Source: Roseburia inulinivorans DSM 16841
GTDB taxonomy: Bacteria; Bacillota; Clostridia; Lachnospirales; Lachnospiraceae
Length of the DNA: 64,000 bases
Reading direction: 5' to 3'
NCBI RefSeq assembly: GCF_000174195.1
Contig: NZ_ACFY01000091.1
Location: forward strand, 1-64,000
The notes under the pieces are model-generated. The model did no database searches, was not told the DNA's origin, and saw only the letters and a list, made by a program, of their open reading frames with translations. Each line of letters opens with the position of its first letter. Positions within the stretch are counted from its first letter, which is position 1. The position numbers and the translations under genes were made by a program. This document shows positions 27,550 to 37,049 of this stretch, piece after piece.

Positions 27550-28878
27550 ATGATATTATTGATTAAAAACGGACATGTCATCAATCCGGCGACAGAGACA
27601 GACGAAGTGGCAGACATTCTCGCCGAGGATGGAAAAGTCGTAAAAATGGAAAAAAACATCAAGGCAAAGGCAGACCGTGTGATCGATGCAAAAGGCTGCT
27701 ATGTTATGCCGGGATTTATTGATATGCATGTGCATTTGAGAGATCCGGGACAGGAGCAGAAAGAGACAATCGAGACAGGCTGTAATGCGGCGGCACACGG
27801 CGGATACACAACTATCCTTGCAATGCCGAACACAAAGCCGGTGGTAGATAATCCGGATGTTGTGAAATACGTGCAAAATAAAGCAAAAACAGTTGGTGTC
27901 GTGAATGTTTTACAGGTGGGAGCCATCACAAAAGGACAGCAGGGAAAAGAATTAGCAGACATCCGCGGCATGTACGAAGCGGGAATTCCGGCGATCAGTG
28001 AAGATGGCAGATCCGTTATGAATTCCGAACTTTACCGTGAGGCGATGGAGATTGCGGCAGAACTCGATATCCCGGTACTTGCCCACTGTGAGGACATCAA
28101 CCTTGTAAACGGCGGCGTTATGAATGAGGATGCGCATTCCAAAGAACTTGGGTTAAAGGGAATCACCAATTCAGTAGAAGATATCATTGTAGCAAGAGAT
28201 ATTATGTTAAGCAGGGATACCGGTGCAAAATTACATTTGTGTCACTGCTCAACAAGAGATTCAGTAAAAATGGTACAACATGCGAAGATGGAAAAGACAA
28301 AGGTGACAGCAGAAGTATGCCCGCATCATTTCACACTGACCTCGGATGATATCCATAAAATCGAGCCGTCCATCGATCAGGAGAAAAAACTTGCGATCGA
28401 TGCAGATGCGGATACAAACTTTAAAATGAATCCGCCGCTTCGTTCCAGAGAAGACGTGCAGGCATTAAAAGAAGGACTGCGTGACAATATTATGGATGTG
28501 ATTTCCACAGACCATGCACCGCATACATTTGAGGAGAAAAATACATCCATGAAAAAAGCGCCATTTGGGATCGTCGGACTTGAGACAGCCGCATGCCTCA
28601 CTTACACGGAACTTGTTTTGCAGGGCTACCTTACACCGATGCAGATGGCAGAGAAGATGAGTTATAACCCGGCAAAGATTGTTGGAATTGACAAGGGCGA
28701 TATCCAGCCGGGCAAAATTGCAGACATCGTGATCTTTGATCCGGAAAAAACATATAAGATTGACAAAACGAAATTTGCAAGTAAAGGACGCAACACACCG
28801 TTTGACGGAAGAGAAGTAACCGGAAAAGTGATGGCAACCATCGTGGATGGACGTGTTGTTTACGAGGCAGAAGCATAG
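27550..28878 (+). CDS. pyrC: dihydroorotase
   Basis: 442-residue type I dihydroorotase closing carbamoyl-aspartate to dihydroorotate. The binuclear zinc site is seen in DMHVHLRDPG, in HCED and CHCST, and in STDHAPH. ATG 27550 follows AAGAAAGGA; an in-frame extension overlaps hflX and is rejected. First gene of pyrC-pyrK-pyrD-pyrE; no PyrR attenuator is seen before it. pyrB/pyrI and carAB are not in the window. Confidence 0.94.
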   Translation: MILLIKNGHVINPATETDEVADILAEDGKVVKMEKNIKAKADRVIDAKGCYVMPGFIDMHVHLRDPGQEQKETIETGCNAAAHGGYTTILAMPNTKPVVDNPDVVKYVQNKAKTVGVVNVLQVGAITKGQQGKELADIRGMYEAGIPAISEDGRSVMNSELYREAMEIAAELDIPVLAHCEDINLVNGGVMNEDAHSKELGLKGITNSVEDIIVARDIMLSRDTGAKLHLCHCSTRDSVKMVQHAKMEKTKVTAEVCPHHFTLTSDDIHKIEPSIDQEKKLAIDADADTNFKMNPPLRSREDVQALKEGLRDNIMDVISTDHAPHTFEEKNTSMKKAPFGIVGLETAACLTYTELVLQGYLTPMQMAEKMSYNPAKIVGIDKGDIQPGKIADIVIFDPEKTYKIDKTKFASKGRNTPFDGREVTGKVMATIVDGRVVYEAEA

Positions 28879-28967
28879 GAACACACCATATTAAGAGCTA
28901 CAGAGGCAAACATTTGAAGTAAGAATGTAAAGTAGTTGAGAGAGTGAAAAAGCGAGGAAGTACAAAG

Positions 28968-29735
28968 ATGGCAGAAAAATTTGAAGAGACAGCGATCATC
29001 ATCCGTCAGGAAGAAATCGCAGATGATATTTACAGTATGTGGCTGCACACTGACCAGATTGCAGCACATGCGAAAGCAGGACAGTTTGTTTCTGTTTATT
29101 GTAATGATGGAAGCAGACTGCTTCCAAGACCGATCAGTATTTGTGAGATCGATAAAAAGGATGGCGCAATCCGTCTGGTGTATCGTGTAGCAGGGAAAGG
29201 AACAGCAGAATTTTCTGGCATGCATACAGGCGCACAGCTTCGCATTGTAGGGCCTCTTGGAAATGGATTCCCAAAGAAAGAGAAAAAAGCCTTTTTGATC
29301 GGAGGCGGAATAGGAATACCTCCAATGTTACAGCTTGCAAAAGAGTTAAACTGTGAGAAACAGATTGTGTTAGGATTCCGCGATGAGCTGTTTTTGATGG
29401 ATGAGTTTAAAAAGCAGGGCAAAGTTTACGTGGCAACCGAGGATGGAAGCGCAGGAACTGAGGGAAATGTTTTGGATGCGATCCGTGAAAATGGACTGGA
29501 CGCAGAGATTATTTATGCCTGCGGACCAATGCCAATGCTTCGTGCCTTAAAAGAATATGCAGAGAAAAATCACATCGAGTGCTGGATCTCCATGGAGGAG
29601 CGTATGGCATGCGGTATTGGTGCGTGCCTTGCCTGTGTATGTCAGTCAAAAGAAAAAGACGCACACAGCAACGTGAAGAACAAACGAATCTGTAAAGAAG
29701 GACCTGTATTCCGTGCAGAGGAGGTAGAATTCTAA
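28968..29735 (+). CDS. pyrK: dihydroorotate dehydrogenase electron transfer subunit
   Basis: 255-residue FAD/[2Fe-2S] subunit that passes electrons from the PyrD catalytic subunit to NAD. RLLPRPISI is the flavin motif, FLIGGGIGIPPMLQLA the pyridine-nucleotide motif, and CGIGACLACVC plus a later CKEGPVF give the four-cysteine cluster. GAGGAAG at 28954-28960 selects ATG 28968 over GTG 28944. The stop overlaps the pyrD start (TAATG), as expected for a tightly coupled heterotetramer. Confidence 0.93.
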   Translation: MAEKFEETAIIIRQEEIADDIYSMWLHTDQIAAHAKAGQFVSVYCNDGSRLLPRPISICEIDKKDGAIRLVYRVAGKGTAEFSGMHTGAQLRIVGPLGNGFPKKEKKAFLIGGGIGIPPMLQLAKELNCEKQIVLGFRDELFLMDEFKKQGKVYVATEDGSAGTEGNVLDAIRENGLDAEIIYACGPMPMLRALKEYAEKNHIECWISMEERMACGIGACLACVCQSKEKDAHSNVKNKRICKEGPVFRAEEVEF

Positions 29736-30640
29736 TGAACATGAAAGTAGATTTATGTGGAGTAACCTTAAACAATCCTGTCATGACTGCTTCCGGTACA
29801 TTTGGTTCCGGCGCAGAGTATGCAGAGTTTGTGGATCTGAATAAATTGGGAGCTGTTGTGACAAAAGGTGTTGCAAATGTTCCATGGCCGGGAAATCCGA
29901 CACCGCGTGTCGCAGAAGTATATGGCGGTATGTTAAATGCAGTAGGACTTCAGAACCCTGGAATTGATCTTTTTGTGGAGCGCGACATTCCTTTTTTAAA
30001 ACAGTTTGATACAAAAATCATGGTGAATGTATGTGGACATTCCACAGAGGAATATATTGAAGTAGTGGAACGGTTGAGAGACCAGCCGGTAGACCTTTTA
30101 GAAATCAACATTTCCTGCCCGAATGTCAAAGAGGGTGGAATTGCATTTGGTCAGGATCCAAAAGCAGTAGAAGCTATCACAAAGGAAATGAAAAAACATG
30201 CTGCACAGCCGGTCATCATGAAGCTTTCCCCGAATGTGACAGATATTACAGAGATGGCGAGGGCGGCAGAGGCAGGAGGCGCAGACGGACTGTCGCTGAT
30301 CAACACCATCACAGGCATGAAGATCGATATCAACCGCCAGAAGTTTGTGCTTGCCAATAAGACAGGCGGCATGTCAGGTCCGGCCATTCACCCGGTCGCT
30401 GTCCGCATGGTTTATCAGACTGCCCAGGCAGTCAGCATTCCTATCGTTGGAATGGGTGGAATCATGAATGCAGAGGATGCGATTGAAATGATCCTTGCGG
30501 GAGCCACCGCAGTATCAGTAGGTACCGCAAATTTCACAAATCCGCATGTGACAGAGGAGATCGTCGCAGGAATCAGAGATTATATGGAGCGTTATCAGGT
30601 TGCCGATATCAAAGATCTGGTTGGCGCAGTGCATGAATAA
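29735..30640 (+). CDS. pyrD: dihydroorotate dehydrogenase, catalytic subunit (type 1B)
   Basis: 301-residue FMN subunit. GTFGSGAEYAEF, NISCPNVKEGG (the catalytic cysteine), KLSPNVTDI and GMGGIMNAEDA are typical of the NAD-linked 1B class working with PyrK. Its start overlaps the pyrK stop by one base. Oxidises dihydroorotate to orotate in the cytoplasm. Confidence 0.94.
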   Translation: MNMKVDLCGVTLNNPVMTASGTFGSGAEYAEFVDLNKLGAVVTKGVANVPWPGNPTPRVAEVYGGMLNAVGLQNPGIDLFVERDIPFLKQFDTKIMVNVCGHSTEEYIEVVERLRDQPVDLLEINISCPNVKEGGIAFGQDPKAVEAITKEMKKHAAQPVIMKLSPNVTDITEMARAAEAGGADGLSLINTITGMKIDINRQKFVLANKTGGMSGPAIHPVAVRMVYQTAQAVSIPIVGMGGIMNAEDAIEMILAGATAVSVGTANFTNPHVTEEIVAGIRDYMERYQVADIKDLVGAVHE

Positions 30641-30703
30641 GAAACAAATGCCAAAGAGAAAATAATGGATCACAGGAAATAAAGATCAGGAGGAAATGAC
30701 AAG

Positions 30704-31384
30704 ATGGAGAGTTATAAGAGCGAATTTATCGATTTTATGGTAGAGAGTGATGTTTTAAAATTTGGAGATTTTACGTTGAAAAGTGGACGTAAATCCCCAT
30801 TTTTCATGAATGCAGGAGCCTATGTGACAGGTTCCCAGTTAAAGAGACTTGGAGAGTACTATGCAAAGGCAATCCATGACAACTATGGAGACGATTTCGA
30901 CGTGCTTTTCGGACCGGCATATAAGGGAATCCCGCTTGCGGTTGTCACAGCGATCGCATACAGTGAATTATATGGAAAAGAAGTCCGTTACTGCTCAGAC
31001 AGAAAAGAAGCAAAAGACCACGGAGCTGACAAGGGCGGTTTCCTCGGAAGCAGCTTGAAAGACGGTGACAGAGTTGTCATGATCGAGGACGTGACCACTT
31101 CCGGAAAATCCATGGAAGAGACTGTTCCAAAAGTAAGAGGAGCAGCAGACGTTGAGATCGTTGGTCTTATGGTAAGTTTAAACCGTATGGAAGTCGGACA
31201 GGGCGGAAAAGTAAGTGCGCTGGATGAGATCAAAGAAAAATACGGTTTTGAAGGAAAAGCAATTGTCACAATGGCAGAGGTGACAGAGTACCTTTACAAC
31301 AGAGAACACAATGGCAGAGTCGTGATCAACGATGAGATCAAAGCCGCTATTGACAAATACTACGAAGAATATGGATGCAAATAA
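30704..31384 (+). CDS. pyrE: orotate phosphoribosyltransferase
   Basis: 226-residue type I phosphoribosyltransferase adding PRPP ribose phosphate to orotate. The PRPP loop VVMIEDVTTSGKSM and the segment FGPAYKGIPLAV are clear. AGGAGGAAATGACAAGATG places the start. Last pyr gene of the cluster; its last codons overlap the start of the frameshifted vanZ gene. Confidence 0.94.
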   Translation: MESYKSEFIDFMVESDVLKFGDFTLKSGRKSPFFMNAGAYVTGSQLKRLGEYYAKAIHDNYGDDFDVLFGPAYKGIPLAVVTAIAYSELYGKEVRYCSDRKEAKDHGADKGGFLGSSLKDGDRVVMIEDVTTSGKSMEETVPKVRGAADVEIVGLMVSLNRMEVGQGGKVSALDEIKEKYGFEGKAIVTMAEVTEYLYNREHNGRVVINDEIKAAIDKYYEEYGCK

Positions 31385-31884
31385 GAAAGGCAGCGAGCGC
31401 TGCCCGTTGATACGGAAAGGTAAGCACCGGGTACTGGCATTCGTGTTTTTTCTGATTTATTTTGCTGTGCTGTTCTATTTCCTCTTTTTTTTCCGAGGAG
31501 ATGGGGCGGACTTATTCAGAGAGAGCGTATCATTACAATCTGATTCCGTTTCATGAGATCATGCGGTTTGTCAAATACCGGCATGTGCTTGGATGGCAGG
31601 CTGTAGTGCTCAATATCTGGGGAAATATCATTGCATTTATGCCTTTTGGTTCATTTTTGCCGATCTATTCAAAAAGATGCAGAAATGTGTGGATGACGGT
31701 GCTATACAGTTTTGAACTGAGTCTGCTTGTGGAACTGCTTCAGCTTGTGTTTAAGGTGGGTAGTTTTGATGTGGATGATCTGTTTTTGAACACGATCGGT
31801 GGACTGCTTGGTTATCTGGTGTACAAAGGATTGCTTTATTTGTGGAAAAGATATGAAAAAGCAAGGCATATAGTGAATAAGTAA
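31371..31884 (+). pseudogene. VanZ-like membrane protein, frameshifted at a T8 run
   Basis: The 5' part (from ATG 31371) encodes a basic start and the first membrane helix (VLAFVFFLIYFAVLFYFLFF). The other frame from about 31490 encodes SEEMGRTYSERAYHYNLIPF, then LNIWGNIIAFMPFG and further helices of a VanZ-family protein, to the stop at 31884. Removing one T from the eight T at 31485-31492 restores a single frame reading FLFFSEEMGR. The gene is therefore broken by +1, variable by slippage, or mis-sequenced there. VanZ proteins are small membrane proteins, some linked to teicoplanin resistance; no specific role is claimed. Confidence 0.75.
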
Positions 31885-31958
31885 GAAGCAGATTTTTATG
31901 GATCTGCGAATCGTACATGGAAAAGTAAGAAAAAGAATATGAGTGGCAGGGTATCATT

Positions 31959-32294
31959 ATGGCACAGAGAAGACGTAGAAAATACGGATATAAGTTTACA
32001 GAGAAGACACAGTCAAAAAAGGGAATTGCAGCTTTTATTCTGGCTGTGCTTTCGATTGCAATTTTTATTTATGTAATTGTAAATTCATTTCATCATGGCG
32101 GAAATGGAAGCATGTACCTTGGAAGTGCAGGAGTGTCCTCCATGCTGGTAGCACTTGTGGCTGTGGTACTTGCAGTGATGAGCCTTCGGGAGGAGGAGTC
32201 TTTTAAGCTGTTTCCATACATGTCGACGGTGCTGTCATTTCTTGCAGCCGGTGTGTGGATTGCAATTTATGTAATTGGATTTTTAATCGTATAG
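31959..32294 (+). CDS. small membrane protein (DUF6142-like)
   Basis: 111-residue protein with a very basic N-terminus (MAQRRRRKYGYKF) and three hydrophobic helices (about 24-43, 58-80 and 88-111). It resembles the uncharacterised DUF6142 family common in Lachnospiraceae. No catalytic motif is visible. It is followed 18 bases later by the M29-type peptidase gene and may be cotranscribed. Confidence 0.65.
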   Translation: MAQRRRRKYGYKFTEKTQSKKGIAAFILAVLSIAIFIYVIVNSFHHGGNGSMYLGSAGVSSMLVALVAVVLAVMSLREEESFKLFPYMSTVLSFLAAGVWIAIYVIGFLIV

Positions 32295-32312
32295 TTAATA
32301 AGGGAGATCAGG

Positions 32313-34340
32313 ATGGGATACAGAGATATTTATAAAGAGTCAAATGAACAGGCCGAGGAGCGTTTTTCTCTTGTGATGGAGCGCATTGCAGAGATTGCAA
32401 AAGAAACGGATGTGCCGGAGACATTTGACGATTATTTTAAAAAGACCGCAGAATTTTTATTACAGTTAAAGAGTGTGTTAGAGAAAGCAGAGGCAGATAC
32501 ATTAATAGATGCTTCTCTTACAGAGTGTGAAAAACGGAATGCAGTTTTTTATGATGATATTAAAGCGGAAAATTATGGAAAAAGTTATGGAAATCCGACT
32601 TATGCAGTAGAAAAACTGGGAGAAGAGTACGGACAGATTTTATCTGCACTGTATGCAGAGTGTCGTAAACGTATTACGGATGTCTATGCTGCAAAAAAAA
32701 TGAACGTGACGATCACCGCAGAATTATTTGTTGAGATCTATAATTATTTTGAAGACAAAGAGGGGATTGATAAAACTGCAATTGAGCAGGCGATTTATTG
32801 GTATTTCCATGATTACAGTGAAATCTTTATCGGAGATTCTGTGCGTGAAATTGTGGATTCCGAAGAAGATTTCTTATATCAGATCGTGATGAACTCAGAT
32901 TTGAACGACTTGCGTTATCTCTACCAGTATGGTCAGCATATCGGAAAAAATGAGACCGGAATCGCGGCATTTTTAAATGGTATGTCTGACGAAGAGATTC
33001 AGGCAATGGCAGATACTTACACAGAAGGATACCGCATTGGTTTTGCGGCAACTGGAAAAGATTTGTCAAAGAAAACAACGGCACAGGTGCGTTACCCGAT
33101 CGGTTTTGAGCGCATGGTGCGTGCCGCAGTAAAAAATCTGGAAAAATTAAATTTAAAAGTAACAATGCGAGCATGTTCCTCTGCAGCAAATAAACAGTAT
33201 GATTATGACCACAAAGAGGATAAAGCATTATATTATGATAAGGCATATGTGGAGAGACGTCTGGAAGTAATGAAAACTTCTTTTGAAGAGATGAAAAAAC
33301 TTGCAAACGGTCAGGCTGGTCCTGCTGTTATCGAAGTGTTTGGCGAGATTCCATTTTCTCCGGAGACCAAAAAAGAGGTATTAAAGCTGGATGAAAAACA
33401 GCAGCAGTTAAGTGTTTACGATATGAGCATGTCGGGACAGATCACAAATCAGTATATTATCGGTGAGGAGCGCAGCTTTACGATTATTGCATATCCGGTG
33501 CCTGAGATCGGTGAGAAGTTTGAAGAAATTTTTGCCGAGACAGTCAAGATCAATACATTGGATTATACTTTATACCAGAATATGCAGCAGAAGATCATTG
33601 ATGTATTAGATCAGGCTGAAAAAGTGCATATCACCGGTAAAAATGGTAATAAGACAGACCTCTATGTTTCTATCTGGCCATTAAAAGATGCCACAAAGGA
33701 ATCTGCATTTGAAAACTGTGTGGCAGATGTCAACATCCCGGTAGGTGAAGTGTTTACTTCCCCGGTATTAAAAGGAACAACCGGAAAATTGTTTGTCAGT
33801 CAGGTTTATCTGAATGAACTGAAATACCTCAATCTCGAAATTGATTTTGAGGACGGAATGATCAGAGATTACACCTGCACAAACTTTGAAAAAGAGGAAG
33901 AGTGCAGAAAATATATCAAAGAGAATGTCTTAATGAATCATGAGACACTGCCAATGGGTGAGTTTGCAATCGGAACCAACACCACAGCTTACCGCATGGC
34001 AAGAGATTTTGATATTGCAGATAAATTGCCAATCCTGATCGCAGAAAAGACAGGACCTCACTTTGCAGTGGGAGATACCTGCTATTCCCACGAGGAGGAC
34101 ATGGTGACTTATAACCCGGATGGAAAACAGATCGTTGCAAGAGAAAACGATTTTTCAAAACTCCGCAGCGAGGATATGAGCAAGGCATATTTCAACTGTC
34201 ATACAGATATTACCATTCCTTATGATGAGCTTGACAAGATTACAGTCATCCGTAAGGATGGAACGACAGAAGATATTATTTCCGATGGACGTTTTGTGCT
34301 CGCAGGAATCGAAGAACTGAATAAGCCGCTGGACCGCTAA
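32313..34340 (+). CDS. M29-type aminopeptidase with large N-terminal extension
   Basis: 675-residue protein. The C-terminal half (about 320-675) matches thermophilic M29 metalloaminopeptidases (AmpS/PepS). Candidate metal ligands are Glu in PVGEVFTSP, Glu in MGEFAIGTN, His in TGPHFAVG and the His-Asp pair in NCHTDITIP. M29 enzymes are usually near 370-410 residues, so the roughly 280-residue helical N-terminus is an addition. It contains no motif I recognise. Cytoplasmic, no signal peptide. Substrate unknown. Confidence 0.8.
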   Translation: MGYRDIYKESNEQAEERFSLVMERIAEIAKETDVPETFDDYFKKTAEFLLQLKSVLEKAEADTLIDASLTECEKRNAVFYDDIKAENYGKSYGNPTYAVEKLGEEYGQILSALYAECRKRITDVYAAKKMNVTITAELFVEIYNYFEDKEGIDKTAIEQAIYWYFHDYSEIFIGDSVREIVDSEEDFLYQIVMNSDLNDLRYLYQYGQHIGKNETGIAAFLNGMSDEEIQAMADTYTEGYRIGFAATGKDLSKKTTAQVRYPIGFERMVRAAVKNLEKLNLKVTMRACSSAANKQYDYDHKEDKALYYDKAYVERRLEVMKTSFEEMKKLANGQAGPAVIEVFGEIPFSPETKKEVLKLDEKQQQLSVYDMSMSGQITNQYIIGEERSFTIIAYPVPEIGEKFEEIFAETVKINTLDYTLYQNMQQKIIDVLDQAEKVHITGKNGNKTDLYVSIWPLKDATKESAFENCVADVNIPVGEVFTSPVLKGTTGKLFVSQVYLNELKYLNLEIDFEDGMIRDYTCTNFEKEEECRKYIKENVLMNHETLPMGEFAIGTNTTAYRMARDFDIADKLPILIAEKTGPHFAVGDTCYSHEEDMVTYNPDGKQIVARENDFSKLRSEDMSKAYFNCHTDITIPYDELDKITVIRKDGTTEDIISDGRFVLAGIEELNKPLDR

Positions 34341-34355
34341 ACGGGAAAAATATAA

Positions 34356-34408
34356 AATTCTGGATACTGCCAAAATAATAGGATTATTTGACGGTGTCCG
34401 GAATTTTT
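34356..34408 (+). terminator. terminator after the M29 peptidase gene
   Basis: A 16-bp stem with several G-U pairs forms between 34356-34371 (AATTCTGGATACTGCC) and 34390-34405 (GACGGTGTCCGGAATT), followed by T5. Confidence 0.75.
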
Positions 34409-34492
34409 GTATTTGATAAACGGTGAAGTGATTGAGTAATAAAATTGCAACAATATATAAATATATTTAATAAAACAAATAACAATTATTAA

Positions 34493-34522
34493 TTGGACTT
34501 CTTAATTGAGATATATTATAAT
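34493..34522 (+). promoter_or_regulatory. promoter of the pur cluster
   Basis: TTGGAC (34493-34498) and TATAAT (34517-34522) with 18-bp spacing, 70 bp before purE. Confidence 0.65.
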
Positions 34523-34537
34523 GAGCGCAAGAGAGGA

Positions 34538-34559
34538 AAATACAAATTTATTTGTATTT
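34538..34559. promoter_or_regulatory. perfect 10+10 palindrome between pur promoter and purE
   Basis: AAATACAAAT (34538-34547) and ATTTGTATTT (34550-34559) are exact reverse complements with a 2-bp centre. It lies just downstream of the probable transcription start, a position suited to a repressor. No regulator is assigned. Confidence 0.5.
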
Positions 34560-34592
34560 GACGAACGACGAACAGAAAAGGAGACGAATATC

Positions 34593-35093
34593 ATGGCAAA
34601 AGTTGGTATTGTAATGGGCAGTGACTCAGATATGCCGGTGATGGCAAAAGCAGCAGATATATTAGAAAAATTAGGAATCGATTACGAGATGACGATCATC
34701 TCAGCACACCGTGAACCGGATGTTTTCTTTGAGTATGCAAAATCGGCTGAGAGCAAAGGTTTTAAAGTCATCATTGCCGGAGCAGGAATGGCGGCACATC
34801 TTCCAGGTATGTGCGCAGCAATTTTCCCAATGCCAGTCATTGGTATTCCAATGCATACCACTTCCTTAGGAGGAAGAGATTCCTTATATTCCATCGTGCA
34901 GATGCCATCCGGTATTCCGGTAGCAACTGTAGCAATCAACGGTGGAGCAAATGCAGGACTTCTTGCAGCTAAAATCCTTGCAACTTCAGACGAAGCTTTG
35001 TTAGAGAGACTGAAAGCCTACTCTAAAGATATGAAGGAGCAGGTTCAGGCAAAAGATGCAAGATTACAGGAAGTTGGATACAAGAACTATTAA
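34593..35093 (+). CDS. purE: 5-(carboxyamino)imidazole ribonucleotide mutase
   Basis: 166-residue PurE. GSDSDMPVM, SAHREPD and AGAGMAAHLPGM are the active-site segments. AAAAGGAG selects ATG 34593; a longer frame from 34506 would contain the palindrome. No purK lies in the window, so either PurK is elsewhere or this works as a class II AIR carboxylase; the SAHREPD form is more typical of class I. First gene of purE-purM-purN-purD. Confidence 0.93.
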   Translation: MAKVGIVMGSDSDMPVMAKAADILEKLGIDYEMTIISAHREPDVFFEYAKSAESKGFKVIIAGAGMAAHLPGMCAAIFPMPVIGIPMHTTSLGGRDSLYSIVQMPSGIPVATVAINGGANAGLLAAKILATSDEALLERLKAYSKDMKEQVQAKDARLQEVGYKNY

Positions 35094-35096
35094 ATG

Positions 35097-35308
35097 TTTA
35101 CGAAACTCCTGCTAGTCATCCTTAAATTGTTCAAAATTAACAAAATTCTCGAAAACACGCTCTCGCTACGTGTCGCTGGTAACGGTACTAAGAAGCCAGT
35201 TGCGACTTGCGTTGCACCTGCCTTCTAAGAACCGACCGCTCCCCAGCGTTTTCTCAAGCTTTTGTTAATTTTTCACAATTCAATTTAGGTTTTCATGAGT
35301 TTCGCAAT
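35097..35308. repeat. about 212-bp intergenic repeat with terminal inverted repeats, copy 2
   Basis: Second copy of the element at 17862. Left end CGAAACTC (35101-35108), right end GAGTTTCGCAAT (35297-35308). AAATTGTTCAAAATTAACAA and the CTACGTGTCGCTGGTAACGG core match copy 1 almost base for base, while the centre (35204-35235) differs and is shorter. It lies between purE and purM and would be transcribed in the pur mRNA if that is one transcript. Confidence 0.8.
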
Positions 35309-35343
35309 TATTTAAATAAGAACTACTATAAAGGAGAGAAAAA

Positions 35344-36369
35344 ATGGATTACAAGAACGCAGGTGTAGATATTGAAGCTGGATATGAATCAGTGGAATTA
35401 ATGAAAAAATATGTAAAGGGAACCATGCGTCCGGAAGTGTTAGGCGGACTTGGTGGATTTTCCGGTGCTTTTTCCATGGAAGCAATCAAGGGAATGGAGG
35501 AGCCGGTACTTTTATCCGGTACAGACGGATGTGGAACAAAAGTAAAATTGGCATTTCTTCTGGACAAGCATGATACGATCGGTATCGACTGTGTTGCAAT
35601 GTGTGTCAATGACGTTGCCTGCGCAGGCGGTGAACCATTATTTTTCTTAGATTATATCGCATGTGGCAAAAACTACCCGGAAAAAATCGCAACGATCGTA
35701 AGCGGTGTGGCAGAGGGCTGTAAGCAGTCCGGCTGTGCTCTGATCGGTGGCGAGACAGCAGAACATCCGGGACTGATGCCGGAAGATGAATACGATCTTG
35801 CCGGGTTTACTGTAGGTGTGGTAGATAAAAAAGACATCATTACAGGAGAGAACTTAAAGGCTGGTGACGTGCTGATCGGTATGGCTTCCACAGGCGTACA
35901 TTCCAACGGCTTTTCCCTTGTCAGAAAAATCTTTAAAATGGACAAAGAGACATTAAATACATATCACGAGGAACTCGGTAAGACATTGGGCGAAGCATTG
36001 CTTGCACCGACAAGAATTTATGTCAAGGCTTTGAAAAACGTGAAAGAAGCAGGTGTTCGGGTCAAGGCGTGCAGCCATATCACAGGTGGCGGTTTCTATG
36101 AGAACGTTCCTAGAATGTTACCGGAAGGCAAACATGCAGTCATCAAAAAAGACAGCTATGAAGTACCGGCTATCTTTAAAATGATGGAGAGAGAGGGAAA
36201 TGTTGAGGAGCACATGATGTACAATACTTACAACATGGGTATTGGAATGATCGTTGCGGTTGATCCTGCGGATGTGGAGAAAACTATGGAAGCAATGCGT
36301 GCAGCCGGAGACACCCCATATGTGATCGGTGAGATCAAAGACGGCGAAAAAGGAGTAACTTTATGCTAA
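35344..36369 (+). CDS. purM: phosphoribosylformylglycinamidine cyclo-ligase (AIR synthetase)
   Basis: 341-residue PurM converting FGAM to AIR with [39 protein letters not shown] and [13 protein letters not shown] are hallmark segments. AAAGGAGAG precedes the start. It overlaps purN by 7 bases, indicating coupled translation. Confidence 0.95.
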   Translation: MDYKNAGVDIEAGYESVELMKKYVKGTMRPEVLGGLGGFSGAFSMEAIKGMEEPVLLSGTDGCGTKVKLAFLLDKHDTIGIDCVAMCVNDVACAGGEPLFFLDYIACGKNYPEKIATIVSGVAEGCKQSGCALIGGETAEHPGLMPEDEYDLAGFTVGVVDKKDIITGENLKAGDVLIGMASTGVHSNGFSLVRKIFKMDKETLNTYHEELGKTLGEALLAPTRIYVKALKNVKEAGVRVKACSHITGGGFYENVPRMLPEGKHAVIKKDSYEVPAIFKMMEREGNVEEHMMYNTYNMGIGMIVAVDPADVEKTMEAMRAAGDTPYVIGEIKDGEKGVTLC

Positions 36370-36995
36370 AAGTTGCAGTTTTAGTATCCGGCGGTGGTAC
36401 GAACCTTCAGGCGATTTTAGATGCAATAGACAATGGAACGATCACCAATGCAAAAGTGGAAGTTGTGATCAGCAACAACAAAAATGCATACGCTTTAGAA
36501 CGTGCGAAAAATCATGGGATCGAGGCTCTTTGCATTTCTCCGAAGGACTACGGGACAAGAGATGCGTTCAACAAAGCATTTCTGGAAAAATTAGATGACT
36601 GCCAACCGGATTTAATAGTTCTTGCGGGATTTTTGGTTGTGATCCCGAAGCAGATGATCGAAAAATACAGAAACCGTATCATCAATATCCATCCATCCCT
36701 GATTCCATCTTTCTGCGGAACCGGTTATTACGGACTGAAAGTCCATGAGGGTGTGCTATCCCGCGGTGTAAAAGTGACCGGAGCAACGGTACACTTTGTA
36801 GATGAGGGAACAGACACAGGTCCTATCATTTTACAGAAGGCAGTGGAAGTAGAGCAGGATGATACACCGGAAATCCTGCAGAGACGTGTCATGGAGCAGG
36901 CGGAGTGGATCATCATGCCGAAGGCGATCGACCTAATCGCAAACGGAAAAGTCTCTGTCGTAGATGGCAGAGTCCGAATTGACGAGAATAAGTAA
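36363..36995 (+). CDS. purN: phosphoribosylglycinamide formyltransferase
   Basis: 210-residue folate-dependent GAR transformylase. [11 protein letters not shown] binds [13 protein letters not shown] contains the catalytic Asn and His; the later [12 protein letters not shown] carries the catalytic Asp. It overlaps purM. Length is normal. Confidence 0.95.
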   Translation: MLKVAVLVSGGGTNLQAILDAIDNGTITNAKVEVVISNNKNAYALERAKNHGIEALCISPKDYGTRDAFNKAFLEKLDDCQPDLIVLAGFLVVIPKQMIEKYRNRIINIHPSLIPSFCGTGYYGLKVHEGVLSRGVKVTGATVHFVDEGTDTGPIILQKAVEVEQDDTPEILQRRVMEQAEWIIMPKAIDLIANGKVSVVDGRVRIDENK

Positions 36996-37049
36996 TAGCG
37001 AAACCGAAAGAAGAGTTTCGCCAATATTTCATAGAGAAGGAGAATCCGC

